From assembly GCA_021818445.1 (NCBI GenBank), contig JAKAEB010000020.1, positions 1 to 58,139 on the forward strand: a stretch of DNA of 58,139 nucleotides. The letters are read 5' to 3'. The translations under genes were made by a program, and so were the position numbers. This document shows, piece after piece, positions 17,250 to 27,683 of this stretch (position 1 is its first letter; every line of letters starts with the position of its first letter). The notes beneath the pieces were generated by a model. The model had not been told where the DNA came from. It did not search any database and saw nothing but the letters and a program-made list of their open reading frames with translations. The stretch comes from Planctomycetota bacterium (lineage in GTDB: Bacteria > Planctomycetota > Phycisphaerae > WQYP01).

Positions 17250-17900
17250 ATGCCGCCATCCGAATCTGAAACAGCGTCTGAGTCATTGTCTTTGCTGTCC
17301 GTGAGAACTTTTCTTAACGCCTTGGCGGCGAAAACGCCCACACCGGGTGGTGGTGCAACAGCAGCCTTGTCGGGAGCACTGGCAGCCGCCCAGACCCGGA
17401 TGGTGGTCGAATACAGCATTGGTAAAAAATCGCTGCTGGAGCATCAGACCAAATTGATGGCGTACCGTGCCCGGCTGGAAAAAATACAGGAAATGTTTTT
17501 ACAATTGATGGACGAGGATGCTGCGGCCTACGCCCAGCTTTCCCCATGGCTATCTCAGCCTCGTGACCAACGCCATGGCAATGCAGATTTTCAGACGGCT
17601 GTAATCGCGGCAATTCGCGCGCCGCAAACCGTCGCTGCATTGGCCAATGAGTTGCTTGAATGCTGCTTTGCGCTGGTAGCCATAACCAATCACAATCTCG
17701 TCAGCGATTTATGGGTGGCCGCCGATGTGGCTGCCGCCTGCGGCCAATCGGCGTTGCGAAATGTCGAAATCAATCTGCCTTTATTGGATGTTGCCTCGGC
17801 GATGGGAGAAGAGCAAACCCAAACGGCGGAACTCCAGACGCACCATCAGAATCTTGTGCAAAAAATACCGGCTGTAAAAATGGCTCACCCATCCCGGTAG
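17250..17900 (+). CDS. FTCD_C-family folate cyclodeaminase/cyclohydrolase-like protein
   Basis: A 216-residue all-helical protein of the formimidoyltransferase-cyclodeaminase C-terminal family. The signature TPTPGGGATAAL at about residues 29-40 is the family's folate-binding loop, and the following helices (AAAQTRMVVEYSIGKK, LLQLMDEDAAAYA in outline) fit. Members either deaminate 5-formimino-tetrahydrofolate or, as stand-alone FchA, hydrolyse methenyl-tetrahydrofolate. No histidine-degradation or glycine-cleavage genes are nearby to decide. AGGAG lies 7 nt before the ATG at 17250. It converges with the NADH dehydrogenase gene, with 21 nt between the stop codons. Confidence 0.85.
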   Translation: MPPSESETASESLSLLSVRTFLNALAAKTPTPGGGATAALSGALAAAQTRMVVEYSIGKKSLLEHQTKLMAYRARLEKIQEMFLQLMDEDAAAYAQLSPWLSQPRDQRHGNADFQTAVIAAIRAPQTVAALANELLECCFALVAITNHNLVSDLWVAADVAAACGQSALRNVEINLPLLDVASAMGEEQTQTAELQTHHQNLVQKIPAVKMAHPSR

Positions 17901-17921
17901 TTTTGGTACCCATACGGGCGA

Positions 17922-19304
17922 TTATCCGCCCACGGTCGCGGGTGCTTTCTTGGTCGATTCGGTCTGGGTATGACTGCTGCGACTTTGCTCGGCATTTTTA
18001 GTCCCTTGCGTGCCGATTGTCTCAAGCTGCTCATCCGTGATCCAATCCATTTGGGCCACATCGTTCTTAAAGACAACGGCCAGAGCCCAGTCGATCATGA
18101 TGCGGATTCGTCGACTCCATTTAGGCATTTGCATCAGGTAGTAACCGCGCCACACAAACCAAGCCGGAAAACCACGAATTTTAAAGTTGAGTACCCGGCC
18201 AATGGCGGAGTAGCGGCCCAACGCCGCCAAGGTTCCCTTATTTTTATAGACGAATGGAATCGGCGTTTGGCCTTTCATGCTTCCGACAATGTTCCGCGCT
18301 AATAACCGAGCCTCCCGCAGGGCATGCTGCGCCAACTGCGGGTATGGCTTGCCCTCGGGGTCCGGGATGACGGCACAATCACCAAGTGCCCAAACTTCCG
18401 GATGATCTTTCACACGCATGGCCGCATCCACCACGATGCGTCCACGATTTTTTTCCAATTGAATGCTGGCAAGCAACGGATTCGGAGCCACGCCGGCGCA
18501 TAAAACCACGGTTTGAGCCGGCACATATTCGCCGGTCTTCAACACCACGCCGTCGGTGCGAATCTGATTAACTGGTGCTTCGAGATAAATGGCGACGCCC
18601 CGATTGGCAAGTTTTTCCCGGGCGTATGCGGCCAAATCCTGGGGTAACTCGCGAAGGAAACTGGGGGTCGCCTCATACATGACCAATTTGATATCCCTCA
18701 TGGAGATATTCTTATAAGTCGCCACCAGATTATGCATAAAGTCGTTGAGTTCACCGGCGAGTTCAACGCCCACGAGGCCTGTGCCAATGATTACAAAGGT
18801 CAAAAGCCGCTGCTTGCGTTCCAAATCCGTTTCGATGTCGGCTTGTTCAAACATGTCTAAAACGTGGTTTCGGAGCAAAACCGCGTCGGCAACGGTCTTG
18901 AACGCCATCGCCAAATCCGAACCGGGAATGATCGACCGATTGGTGATGCCACCCACCGCAATAACCAACTGATCGTACTGAAATTCATAATTGCGTATTC
19001 CAGATCGATGTGCGGCCTTAACGACCTTGTTGGCGATGTCAATTTCAGTGACGTTGGCTTCACAAAAGCGCGCTTTTTTCAGCAGCGCCCGGCATGGACT
19101 CACCACGTGACGGGGATCAAGTACGCCGGACCCTGCCTCAAAGAGGAGAGGGGTTACCAGAAGAAAGTTATCTCGACTGATAAGTGTAACTTCTACGGTC
19201 GGGTCTTCACGCGTAAGTTTGTCCAACGCACTGGCGGTATAAAGCCCGCCGAAGCCACCGCCGACGACTACAATTCTTGTTTTTAATTTGCTCAGATCGC
19301 CCAT
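17922..19304 (-). CDS. ndh: Type II NADH:quinone oxidoreductase
   Basis: A 460-residue single-subunit flavoprotein that passes electrons from NADH to quinone at the inner membrane without pumping protons. The FAD-binding motif is VVVGGGFGGLYTA at the N-terminus, and a second dinucleotide fold, VIIGTGLVGVELAGEL, binds NADH mid-protein. A further FAD motif, EVWALGDCAVIPD, is typical. The C-terminal part (WFVWRGYYLMQMP, then RIMIDWALAVVF) provides the membrane anchor, and the extreme C-terminus is a polar tail of about 40 residues. I chose the ATG at 19304, preceded by AGGAG at about 12 nt, over an upstream extension to 19376. It stands alone on the minus strand. Confidence 0.92.
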   Translation of the reverse strand: MGDLSKLKTRIVVVGGGFGGLYTASALDKLTREDPTVEVTLISRDNFLLVTPLLFEAGSGVLDPRHVVSPCRALLKKARFCEANVTEIDIANKVVKAAHRSGIRNYEFQYDQLVIAVGGITNRSIIPGSDLAMAFKTVADAVLLRNHVLDMFEQADIETDLERKQRLLTFVIIGTGLVGVELAGELNDFMHNLVATYKNISMRDIKLVMYEATPSFLRELPQDLAAYAREKLANRGVAIYLEAPVNQIRTDGVVLKTGEYVPAQTVVLCAGVAPNPLLASIQLEKNRGRIVVDAAMRVKDHPEVWALGDCAVIPDPEGKPYPQLAQHALREARLLARNIVGSMKGQTPIPFVYKNKGTLAALGRYSAIGRVLNFKIRGFPAWFVWRGYYLMQMPKWSRRIRIMIDWALAVVFKNDVAQMDWITDEQLETIGTQGTKNAEQSRSSHTQTESTKKAPATVGG

Positions 19305-19456
19305 ACTGATGTCACAACTCCTATTAGAAACCAACAGTGTAATGGAAATGCACCACTTTTTGCAAAGGGCAATCATTGGCCAAATCGGTAATTACGAATG
19401 ATTGCCACCGTCAACTGCATAAAAGCTTTCAAACTTGGGCGACACGGCACCCGCTG

Positions 19457-22400
19457 TCATTGGCCATGCGCGGCAAGCAGACTTATGCGCGGCCCGAGGA
19501 TAACTTTCTCAAATTGGCGGCTTGAGAGGGCCTCCGGGGCGAGTTCGGCAAGGATGGTACTGGTTGAAAGTCGCAGCGCCTTCGGGCTTAGCCCAAGTAG
19601 ATAAGCGCTGTAGATCAGGCGGGAGAGATGCCGCAGATCGGCGGAAGCCACCTTGTCATTGGGTGAATGGAGCAAGTAGGCTCGGAAACCGGTTGGTCGA
19701 GTCTGACTTTGTTTGAGTTTGTGCTCAGCGGCGACATAACGCGCCCAAGCTGCACGAAATTGGTCGTGTATGGTGCTTCGCAGCGACCGGTATTCCGGCA
19801 GTCCGCGGCGCGTTTTGACTGGTTGGCCGGTTTTTGGGTTGACTACCGGGGCAAGGAACACATGCTTATAAAGCGCGATAAACGCCAGTGTGCGATGGTA
19901 AGGCAAGCGAGCGGTGGTGACGTAATAATCAATCAGAGATGGATTTTCGAGTATTAATCCGTCCGAACGTGGAATGTCATTGAACACCGCACGACCATCG
20001 CTCAAGGCCAGGAGGTCAGAGAGGGTGGGATTTTTGGCGTTAATACCGGCCGACCGCAACACGGCGCGCTGCGACGAGGAGAGAGTGACCGCGGTTTTAA
20101 CCCGGGGGATTTGCGGTATTGCGAAGGTGGTAAAGGAATCGAACACGTTGGTGGTAACGGGCCCGGATGCCTGCAAATCCAAATAATACTTTTGGGATGA
20201 CGTAACGCCGGGAGAAAGGACGGTTGAATAAAGATCGCCGGCCGTTAACCCACCTGCACCGGCATTAAATACATGAACCGTGTAGCCGGGAATTAATCCC
20301 CCACCGGTCGGCGTGGCAAACTGCGGATAGGGTGGCCCGCCGGGGGTCGCCGCCGGAAGTGGCACCGGCATGGACGAAAAGTTGATATTTCCTGCGACCA
20401 CATCCACCCCATCGGGCTTGGTTTGTGAATTGCTGTGTAATCCACGGGGAGTCAGCAGCGAGCCAAACCCGCGCGTAAGCATATTAATGGTCGGTGCGGT
20501 AACCGTCAGATTGCCAAGTACATTCAGATCACCGAGATCAACGGTGGAACCGGATATTGCCAGTGAGCCTAGGCTTGTCCATTTTTGATCACGGCCCATG
20601 GTGACAACGCCACCATTTATGCTCACGGAGCCACCGCCAGTTGAGACGATGGTGGCGGCATCCGGCACGGCGGCACCCAGGCCCGGCACGATTGGAGAAT
20701 TGGGATTAAGCAGTACCGTGCCACCACTGACATTATCATTGATGGCCAATAATGATGTCGGGCGGAAATCAAAATTGGTTATCCCGAAGGGGCCAATCAT
20801 AAGTTGGTTGCTATCTTCCAGAAGCACCTGCCCGCTGGCACGTATGCTCCCATTAACGGTTACATTGTCGCCCTCAATGGTGACGTTGCCGGCATCGGAT
20901 ATTGATCCAATCGTCGCATTGGAGATGACATCGGAGGATGTTGTCCCACCGGACGGCTCGGCGGTAAGTGTGCTGCCATTTTGCAAATCGAGCTTACCCG
21001 CCAGAGTCAGCGGTCCTCCGGAATTGGTATACAGCAGCGAGTTAAGCAGTGAAAGATCACCATTGTTATTAATTGTCGATCCAAGGTTTAACGTGCCGAG
21101 TTTGGAAAGGATTGTACCTTGACCGATGGTCAGCCCCTGGAGATTGAAATAGGAAGCAGAACCATTGCCAATCACACCATCGACGCCGCCTCCCTGATTG
21201 AGCGCGAGCCTGTCGCCGGGTTCGTTGATATCGCCCGCCAGTTGTATGCCCGCACTGCCTGAGGCACCGCTGTCTGTGAGTGTCGTATCGCCATTAAGTA
21301 TCATGGAGCCGTCGAATATCTGCCCCAGTGAGGTGGTGACGGCATTTCCATTGGGGAGTGCGATCGTTCGGCCGCTGATATTGATACCGCCCGGGGTAAT
21401 GCCGGTGGTCAAATCGACGGTATCGGTCGGCGCTGATACGGTGAGGATGGATGAGCCAATGATGCCTTGAAACGAGAGCACGCCGCCGGAGACATCCTGC
21501 AGCGTGGTGGGCGCAAGGACATTGATTGTGCCGGTGTAAGTTTGACCCGCGGTCGTTTCGATGGTTCCACCATTGAGGTTGATGGTTGCGGGATCGGTGG
21601 CAACGGAGAACGATTTAACTTGGATGCTTTGTCCGGGTGATCCGAGGTTTACATTAATTCCGCTGCCCCTCTGAACGATATTCAATGATTCGCCGGTCCC
21701 TGTCAGCGGGCCGAGAATATTAATGCCGGTTGAGCCGGTGTTGCCCTCATCGGTCAGGGTGGTGTTGCTGCCGATGGCAACGGCCCCATTGTAGGTTTGG
21801 CCGAGGGCTGTCAGGATGGAACCGCCATCGATGTTCAAGATGGATCCATTGCTGACATTGACGACCAATGACCCGAGTGGTGCACTCGTGGAACCGATAG
21901 CATTTAACAGATTGATGGCTCCGCCGCCGCTGTTGGTGATGGTCAGCGTTGATGATGTGCCGGGTGTAATTTCGGAATTAATATTAATACTCCCCGAGCC
22001 GGTATTCTCCAGCAGCACCGGACCACCGCCGAGTACCAGCGTGCCGGTATATGATTGCGCATTGCTGGATGTTCCGCTGGTAACGATGCTGCCCAGAATA
22101 TTCACAATACCATTGATGGAAAGTGATCCCAGCGAAATGGATTGACCGGAGGCCCCCAGAACCAGATCACTGTTTGGTGCCGACAGGCTCAGATTGGCCC
22201 CCGTGAGATCATTTTGGCCGGTAAGCGAGATGACGGGGCTAACGGCGCTGGCGGAGCCGGTATAAAAGATACTGTAAGGCATCTGGTTAAGCGAAGTCGA
22301 TGCGACAACGGATTCGGAGCCGAAGAGTGGCGAAGTGACGGTAACAAATTGATTTAATGTGGGAAGATTGCCGTCGGTAATGGGCGATGCCTGCGACACG

Positions 22401-25400
22401 GAAAAACTGGTTGGCAACTTATTTATTTCGGAGAAGGTAAAAAAGGAAAAATTCGCTGGATAACCCGTGAATTGAGCGTACGGGCTTTGAAGTGCAATCG
22501 ACCCGGCGGATCCGGTGGCGGTGAAACTCTGGCTATTGGCTGCGATAATGAACGGACTGCTTCCGCCGGTCGTTATCGCATCTGCGGCTGAATCTGAACT
22601 CGTCAGCGCGATTGATTGCGCGGAAAGATTGCCTCCGAGTGTAATGGCTCCGCCAGCCTGCACTGTAAGTGCCGCCAGGCCACCGGATACCAATTGTTGG
22701 GCACCGCCACTGAAGTTGACGTTGCTTGTGGCGTTGACGCTGAGAGTCGATGAGTTACCAGTGGTCAACGTGCCGATAAATGCCATCGCCGTGCCCGAGA
22801 GCGTGGTGTTTTTATTAACGTTGATGGTGCCCGTGTAGGTCTGATTGCCCGATCCGGTAACGCTTCCACCGCTGAGGTCAATTGTATCAGCCGTGACATC
22901 GAGGTTGTAACCACCCGTCGCGACAGCATTATTTAGCGTTACCGCGCCTGAGCCACCATTCAGGCCGACATCCTGGGATAGCGTGACAGGCCCGGTGTAA
23001 GTTTGCCCGGAACTGGTAAAGATGTTGGCTCCGCCAAGTTGAATACCACCGGTGGGCGAATTGACGGTTAATGTCGCTAAGGGGCTTGTAGTACTGCCGA
23101 TAGTTGATGCCAGCGTGATCGGCCCGGAACCTGATTCGGTGAGTGTAAATGCGGTGCTCGAACCGCTTACACCCGCCCCATGAAGCGCAATTCCAATCGC
23201 ACTGTTATCGCTGAGCGTTACTTGCCCGGAACTTGGCAGATTGATGGCCGGAGAATTCGCACCTACGCCCGAAAAGGTCTGGCCGTTGGTTGTCGTAATT
23301 GCATTATCAATATTGATGGCAGTAGCTGCGTTGACCGCCAGGCTTTTGACATTCAGTGCGCCGGTGACGCCGAGCGTTACATATCCGCCATCCGACGTGA
23401 GGGCCAGCGCAGTGGTAGCAGGCACCGTGGCTCCACTGTCAACAATCACATTGCCGCCGGTGGATTCCAATGCCAGTGCATTTGCGGAAAATATCGGCAA
23501 GTCGGCATCCGTTATGGTGCTGAATTGCTTGAGTGAAATTGACGTCGCCGATGTGGAAGCACTGGAACCTAGTAATTCAACAAGGCCTGTGTTAAAGCCG
23601 AGGCTGGCACCCGAACCGCTGGCGGTGTAGCTTTGAACGGGAGAAAAAATGGTTACCGTTCCGCCGCTTGTGTTTGTGATGGGCGTGGACACCGGATCAT
23701 CCGATAAGAGGGCAATTTGGCCAACGTTGACCAACGAACTTCCGATCTCGATAAGTCCGTCCGCGTTTGTGGCCGAAAACGTGCCTAAAGTCGGCTGGCC
23801 CGGTATAGAGCCTATGGCACCGCTAAGATCAATGGTACCGCTGCCGTTTTCCTTTACTGCCAATGAGCCGTTGGGGGCACCCTTGATTGCTCCGAGCTTT
23901 ATTCCATTGATACCGTTATCCTGTAATGACACGCTTTGATTTGCAGCAATCGAAATGGGCGAATTAAAAATCTGTCCGGCAGTGGTGGCGATGGTTCCAT
24001 TTCCGGCAAATGCGGTGCTGCCGGTAACGGTCAACGATCCGAGGGCAATTGAATTGGTTGTTGTCGTGGGCAAGGTAACCGTGCCCGAACCCGCTTCGTC
24101 GAGCGTCAAATCTGCTCCGGCACTGTTAACGATCTGCGCAATTGAAATGCCAGCAAGGGAATTATCAGAAAGCAGAACTGCACCGCCTTCCAACTGGAGA
24201 GAAGTATTAAACTGCTGCCCGTCAGTGGTTGAAATTGAATTGACGCCAGCGGCCAGAATCGTCGGCCCGGTCAACTTGAGTGCCGTAACGCCGGAGATAT
24301 TTCCATTGAGATTAATGCTTTGAGTCGAACCGGATTCATCCACCGTCAAGGAGTGACTATTTCCTGTTACCGCCCCGACAGATATCCCGTTACCTGCCGT
24401 TCCCGAATCGGTCAACGTCGTATCCGAACCGAGTGAGATGGCACCGAAAGACATCGACTGCGAAGTGGTGAATGCGCTGGCAGCGGAGCCGAATATTGAT
24501 GACCCGGTGACGGAAAGTGATTGGACATCCACGTTGCCGTCGAACTGGATGTCACCCGTAACCCCTTCGGAGATATTCAGTGATGATGTAGAGCCAGTGA
24601 CAGTCCCCGATAAGAGAACATTGGATGAGCTGTTATCGCTAAGGGAATTGGTTCCCGAAAGGATTATGGGGCCTGCGAGGCTTATCCCCCCGGAGGATGT
24701 GATTGAGGCATTATTGAGCGTGATGTTGCCACCATGGGTAGCAGCAATAAAATTATCCAACGGACTTGACGATGAACCGACCGGTCCGGCGATAGAGATG
24801 CTGCCGGTACCATTTTCAGTGGCGGAAACGCCAGCACCATTTGCAGTAGTTATTCCATCAATGGATATTCCATCCGCGCTATTATCGGCAAGCACCAGTG
24901 AATTATTTGCCACCAGCGGGCCATTAATCGTCAGCCCGGCACCTGTGCTGATGCTGTTATTAAGCTGAAGCGTGCCGCCGGTGCCAGCGGTAAAACTGCC
25001 GGTGGTGGAAAATGTCGAGACTGATCCTGTTGATGGAAAATTATTAAATACAAACACTGGCCCGGCGTTGCCCGACGGATTAAGCGACAAATTCGACGCA
25101 CTGGTCAGTATTGCATTCCCGCCCGCACCACCGCCCGAGCCGCCATTGGTGCCACCCACAACGGCAGAATTACCGGAAAAATAAAGGGCAATGGGTCCGC
25201 TGGCATCACTGATTCCCGCCCCCCCCGCTCCGCCCGCAAAGCCATTCAATCCGCTGCCACCCGCGCCACCGCTGATGTTGATGGTTCCCGCCGATGCAGT
25301 GGAACCACCTATGGTAATGCCCCCGCCAACTGATGCACCCGCCCCACCGGCCGAACCGTTTACCGTAGTGGCATTCCCACCTGCGCCGCCGCTGATTGTT

Positions 25401-27664
25401 ACCGTCGACGGCACGGCGGTGTCTATTGCAAGGCTGCCAGCGCCGGTGTGCACGGCGTCGCCCCCAACTACCGTGCCCCCCTGTCCGCCAGTTAATGTTA
25501 CGGAACCTCCGTTAACGGAGAATGTTGCGTTCCCGCCGCCGGTATTTATCATTGCCGCAGGCGCAGCAGTTCCTGTACCAGCTATTCCCACAACAGAGAT
25601 GTTGCCACTTCCAGTGCTCTCGGCGGTGAAATATCCGCCGCCGGTTTGAACGGGTGCGTCCAGAACGACGGCCTGATTTCCGGAGGACTTTCCACCTGCC
25701 ACAAGGCTGAGGTTAATCTGCGAAGCACCGAACGGAGCTATTGATTCATTATCAGCGATGTATCCACTGGAAGACGTCACATTAAGTGTGGTACTACCTG
25801 CCGAGGAATTGCTGTAGCTGTTGGTTAAAGCATCACCGCCGCCACTGGCACCCAACGCAATACCCCCCCCCGCCGTTTCCTGCATGGTAACGGTGCCTGA
25901 TGCAAGGTTCATGGATCCCTGATACGACTGCCCCCCACCCGACGTGTAAATGCTGGAGGACAAATTGATAGACTTTGCAGCGGCATCAATCGTCACTCCG
26001 CCGAGAGGATTGGTGGAGAGCCCCAGGCCCGCATTGACACTGATGGGTCCCGTGGCTCCAGACGATAATTGCAGAGTTACGTCCAGCGTTGAAGAATTTC
26101 CAGTTGGGTCAATATCGCTATTAATTTCAATTGCCGACCCGGTAAGCGTCAGCGTCTCGGCATTGCTCGATTCTATTACAGGGTTGATGGGAGAAGGGTT
26201 CGTGGAAGAACCAAGTTCCAATACCCCCAAGGCCGTAACTGACACGTCCACACCACTGTTTGCGTGCCCGGAAGTCCCCGCCAAGGCAGTGTTGATGGTG
26301 CCGACATCAACCCAATAGGAAGCGGTTGAATTTGGCGTGGAATAGGTGAGCGGTTTCGTACTCGTGGAGGCCAGCGCGGTGTAGCCACTGGAGGGCTGAC
26401 TGCTGCTGATGAGAAGATTGACGGGATCGAGCTGCCATAGCCCGGCATGGCCACCACCCGCCCCACCGCTGCTGATGACCGCACCTGAGGCTACCGATAA
26501 TGCATGCCCGGACGTATCAATGAAGCCACCCGCACCGGACACCAGCGCCGAAGCGTCAATTACAGTTTGGCTGCCGATGCGATCGGTCAGGGCGGCATCC
26601 CGGTAGCCATCAGCGGATGTCGGACTTGGCACAGCCCCGATTAAGATTGTTCCACCTCCACCGGGACCATCGGCAGTGATTTGCGCGGGCGCGGTGGATA
26701 ATGCCCCGGTATTATCTGGTTTAAATCCAATGGCAATGTGGCCAGCCTGAATGCCAATATCTCCGCCCCGTTGGCCCGATGTATTGGTTGAAGCATCAAC
26801 ATGGCCGCTCACGAGTGCTACCGACTTTGCGCCCGCGGCCTGAATCTGAATTTGCGTCGCATGAAGCGTGCCGGAATTCATGATGCCTAGTGCCAGGGCA
26901 CTGCCGGCACATACCGGTTGATCGCTTTGGGCGACGGCCTGCGGGGCCGTGTGGTTAGCGTGGCCCGCCGAACCCGCCGGCGTGGGGGATTCGGCGGCTG
27001 CATCGGATAGTTTGACCGTTATGAGGCCGCCAATTCGCGTCAGATAAACATCCTTGGCGGAGGCGAGAATAATAGAGCCATCAGGTGCGTTGATTGAACC
27101 ATCATTGATAACACTTGCACCGAGAAGACTCACAGCGCCGGCGTTGATTTTCCCCAAGTTGGCGACGGCTCCGCTCAGGCTGGTGAAGTGATCTACACCG
27201 GAGAGAAAGTTGGCATTACTTAAATGACCGGCGGCAGCGTACAAATCACCCACATTCACCACGGAGTGCGGACCAAAAATAACGCCGGCGGGGTTCACCA
27301 GATATACGATGCCATTGGCGCGCAGAGCACCATCAATTTGAGATGGCACGTTGGTAACTACCCGATTAAGCACCCGACTGGACGCATTGGGCTGCACAAA
27401 ATCAACAGCCTGCCCCGTCGGTATGCTGAATTGGTTGTAGTTGATGATGGCATTGTTGGAAGCATGGATGATCGTCGTGGCACCGGAGTGCGCAAATTGG
27501 GCAGACCCGGCCGCCACATTGGCCACACTGATTGGACCAAGGGCAAAACTGCTTTGAACGTGCAGCGTCAATGCCGCAGCCGTGGCCATCGCCAATACAT
27601 GCCGTCTTCGCCGTTGTGACGATTTATCAGATGATTTGATTGGGTCTGCCCGCATGCGCTTCAT
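19457..27664 (-). CDS. Filamentous-haemagglutinin-like exoprotein (TpsA)
   Basis: A 2735-residue secreted protein, the cargo of a two-partner secretion system. An extended basic N-terminus (RRRRHVLAMATAAALTLHVQ) forms a long Sec signal ending near FALGP. The TPS domain follows: IINYNQFSIPTGQAVDF, then NRVVTNVPSQIDGALRANG, then VYLVNPAGVIFG at about residues 120-131. About 2200 residues of Gly/Ser/Thr/Asn-rich beta-helix follow, with recurring units such as GQTYTGTINV and NTTLTDEG. The last 250 residues or so are different, charged and probably helical; no toxin domain was recognised. The ATG at 27664 has GGGAG before it and lies 19 nt after the TpsB stop codon. Role in adhesion or surface structure is inferred from the family. 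Confidence 0.88.
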   Translation of the reverse strand: MKRMRADPIKSSDKSSQRRRRHVLAMATAAALTLHVQSSFALGPISVANVAAGSAQFAHSGATTIIHASNNAIINYNQFSIPTGQAVDFVQPNASSRVLNRVVTNVPSQIDGALRANGIVYLVNPAGVIFGPHSVVNVGDLYAAAGHLSNANFLSGVDHFTSLSGAVANLGKINAGAVSLLGASVINDGSINAPDGSIILASAKDVYLTRIGGLITVKLSDAAAESPTPAGSAGHANHTAPQAVAQSDQPVCAGSALALGIMNSGTLHATQIQIQAAGAKSVALVSGHVDASTNTSGQRGGDIGIQAGHIAIGFKPDNTGALSTAPAQITADGPGGGGTILIGAVPSPTSADGYRDAALTDRIGSQTVIDASALVSGAGGFIDTSGHALSVASGAVISSGGAGGGHAGLWQLDPVNLLISSSQPSSGYTALASTSTKPLTYSTPNSTASYWVDVGTINTALAGTSGHANSGVDVSVTALGVLELGSSTNPSPINPVIESSNAETLTLTGSAIEINSDIDPTGNSSTLDVTLQLSSGATGPISVNAGLGLSTNPLGGVTIDAAAKSINLSSSIYTSGGGQSYQGSMNLASGTVTMQETAGGGIALGASGGGDALTNSYSNSSAGSTTLNVTSSSGYIADNESIAPFGASQINLSLVAGGKSSGNQAVVLDAPVQTGGGYFTAESTGSGNISVVGIAGTGTAAPAAMINTGGGNATFSVNGGSVTLTGGQGGTVVGGDAVHTGAGSLAIDTAVPSTVTISGGAGGNATTVNGSAGGAGASVGGGITIGGSTASAGTINISGGAGGSGLNGFAGGAGGAGISDASGPIALYFSGNSAVVGGTNGGSGGGAGGNAILTSASNLSLNPSGNAGPVFVFNNFPSTGSVSTFSTTGSFTAGTGGTLQLNNSISTGAGLTINGPLVANNSLVLADNSADGISIDGITTANGAGVSATENGTGSISIAGPVGSSSSPLDNFIAATHGGNITLNNASITSSGGISLAGPIILSGTNSLSDNSSSNVLLSGTVTGSTSSLNISEGVTGDIQFDGNVDVQSLSVTGSSIFGSAASAFTTSQSMSFGAISLGSDTTLTDSGTAGNGISVGAVTGNSHSLTVDESGSTQSINLNGNISGVTALKLTGPTILAAGVNSISTTDGQQFNTSLQLEGGAVLLSDNSLAGISIAQIVNSAGADLTLDEAGSGTVTLPTTTTNSIALGSLTVTGSTAFAGNGTIATTAGQIFNSPISIAANQSVSLQDNGINGIKLGAIKGAPNGSLAVKENGSGTIDLSGAIGSIPGQPTLGTFSATNADGLIEIGSSLVNVGQIALLSDDPVSTPITNTSGGTVTIFSPVQSYTASGSGASLGFNTGLVELLGSSASTSATSISLKQFSTITDADLPIFSANALALESTGGNVIVDSGATVPATTALALTSDGGYVTLGVTGALNVKSLAVNAATAINIDNAITTTNGQTFSGVGANSPAINLPSSGQVTLSDNSAIGIALHGAGVSGSSTAFTLTESGSGPITLASTIGSTTSPLATLTVNSPTGGIQLGGANIFTSSGQTYTGPVTLSQDVGLNGGSGAVTLNNAVATGGYNLDVTADTIDLSGGSVTGSGNQTYTGTINVNKNTTLSGTAMAFIGTLTTGNSSTLSVNATSNVNFSGGAQQLVSGGLAALTVQAGGAITLGGNLSAQSIALTSSDSAADAITTGGSSPFIIAANSQSFTATGSAGSIALQSPYAQFTGYPANFSFFTFSEINKLPTSFSVSQASPITDGNLPTLNQFVTVTSPLFGSESVVASTSLNQMPYSIFYTGSASAVSPVISLTGQNDLTGANLSLSAPNSDLVLGASGQSISLGSLSINGIVNILGSIVTSGTSSNAQSYTGTLVLGGGPVLLENTGSGSININSEITPGTSSTLTITNSGGGAINLLNAIGSTSAPLGSLVVNVSNGSILNIDGGSILTALGQTYNGAVAIGSNTTLTDEGNTGSTGINILGPLTGTGESLNIVQRGSGINVNLGSPGQSIQVKSFSVATDPATINLNGGTIETTAGQTYTGTINVLAPTTLQDVSGGVLSFQGIIGSSILTVSAPTDTVDLTTGITPGGINISGRTIALPNGNAVTTSLGQIFDGSMILNGDTTLTDSGASGSAGIQLAGDINEPGDRLALNQGGGVDGVIGNGSASYFNLQGLTIGQGTILSKLGTLNLGSTINNNGDLSLLNSLLYTNSGGPLTLAGKLDLQNGSTLTAEPSGGTTSSDVISNATIGSISDAGNVTIEGDNVTVNGSIRASGQVLLEDSNQLMIGPFGITNFDFRPTSLLAINDNVSGGTVLLNPNSPIVPGLGAAVPDAATIVSTGGGSVSINGGVVTMGRDQKWTSLGSLAISGSTVDLGDLNVLGNLTVTAPTINMLTRGFGSLLTPRGLHSNSQTKPDGVDVVAGNINFSSMPVPLPAATPGGPPYPQFATPTGGGLIPGYTVHVFNAGAGGLTAGDLYSTVLSPGVTSSQKYYLDLQASGPVTTNVFDSFTTFAIPQIPRVKTAVTLSSSQRAVLRSAGINAKNPTLSDLLALSDGRAVFNDIPRSDGLILENPSLIDYYVTTARLPYHRTLAFIALYKHVFLAPVVNPKTGQPVKTRRGLPEYRSLRSTIHDQFRAAWARYVAAEHKLKQSQTRPTGFRAYLLHSPNDKVASADLRHLSRLIYSAYLLGLSPKALRLSTSTILAELAPEALSSRQFEKVILGPRISLLAAHGQ

Positions 27665-27683
27665 GGCTGCTGTCTCCCGTATT

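Noticed and set aside
19522..27619. Many long plus-strand reading frames opposite the large exoprotein gene
   Set aside because: They are rich in Val, Pro and Ser in a pattern mirrored from the Gly/Thr/Asn-rich repeats of the true gene, have no ribosome-binding sites and resemble nothing known. The TPS domain and operon context settle the minus strand.
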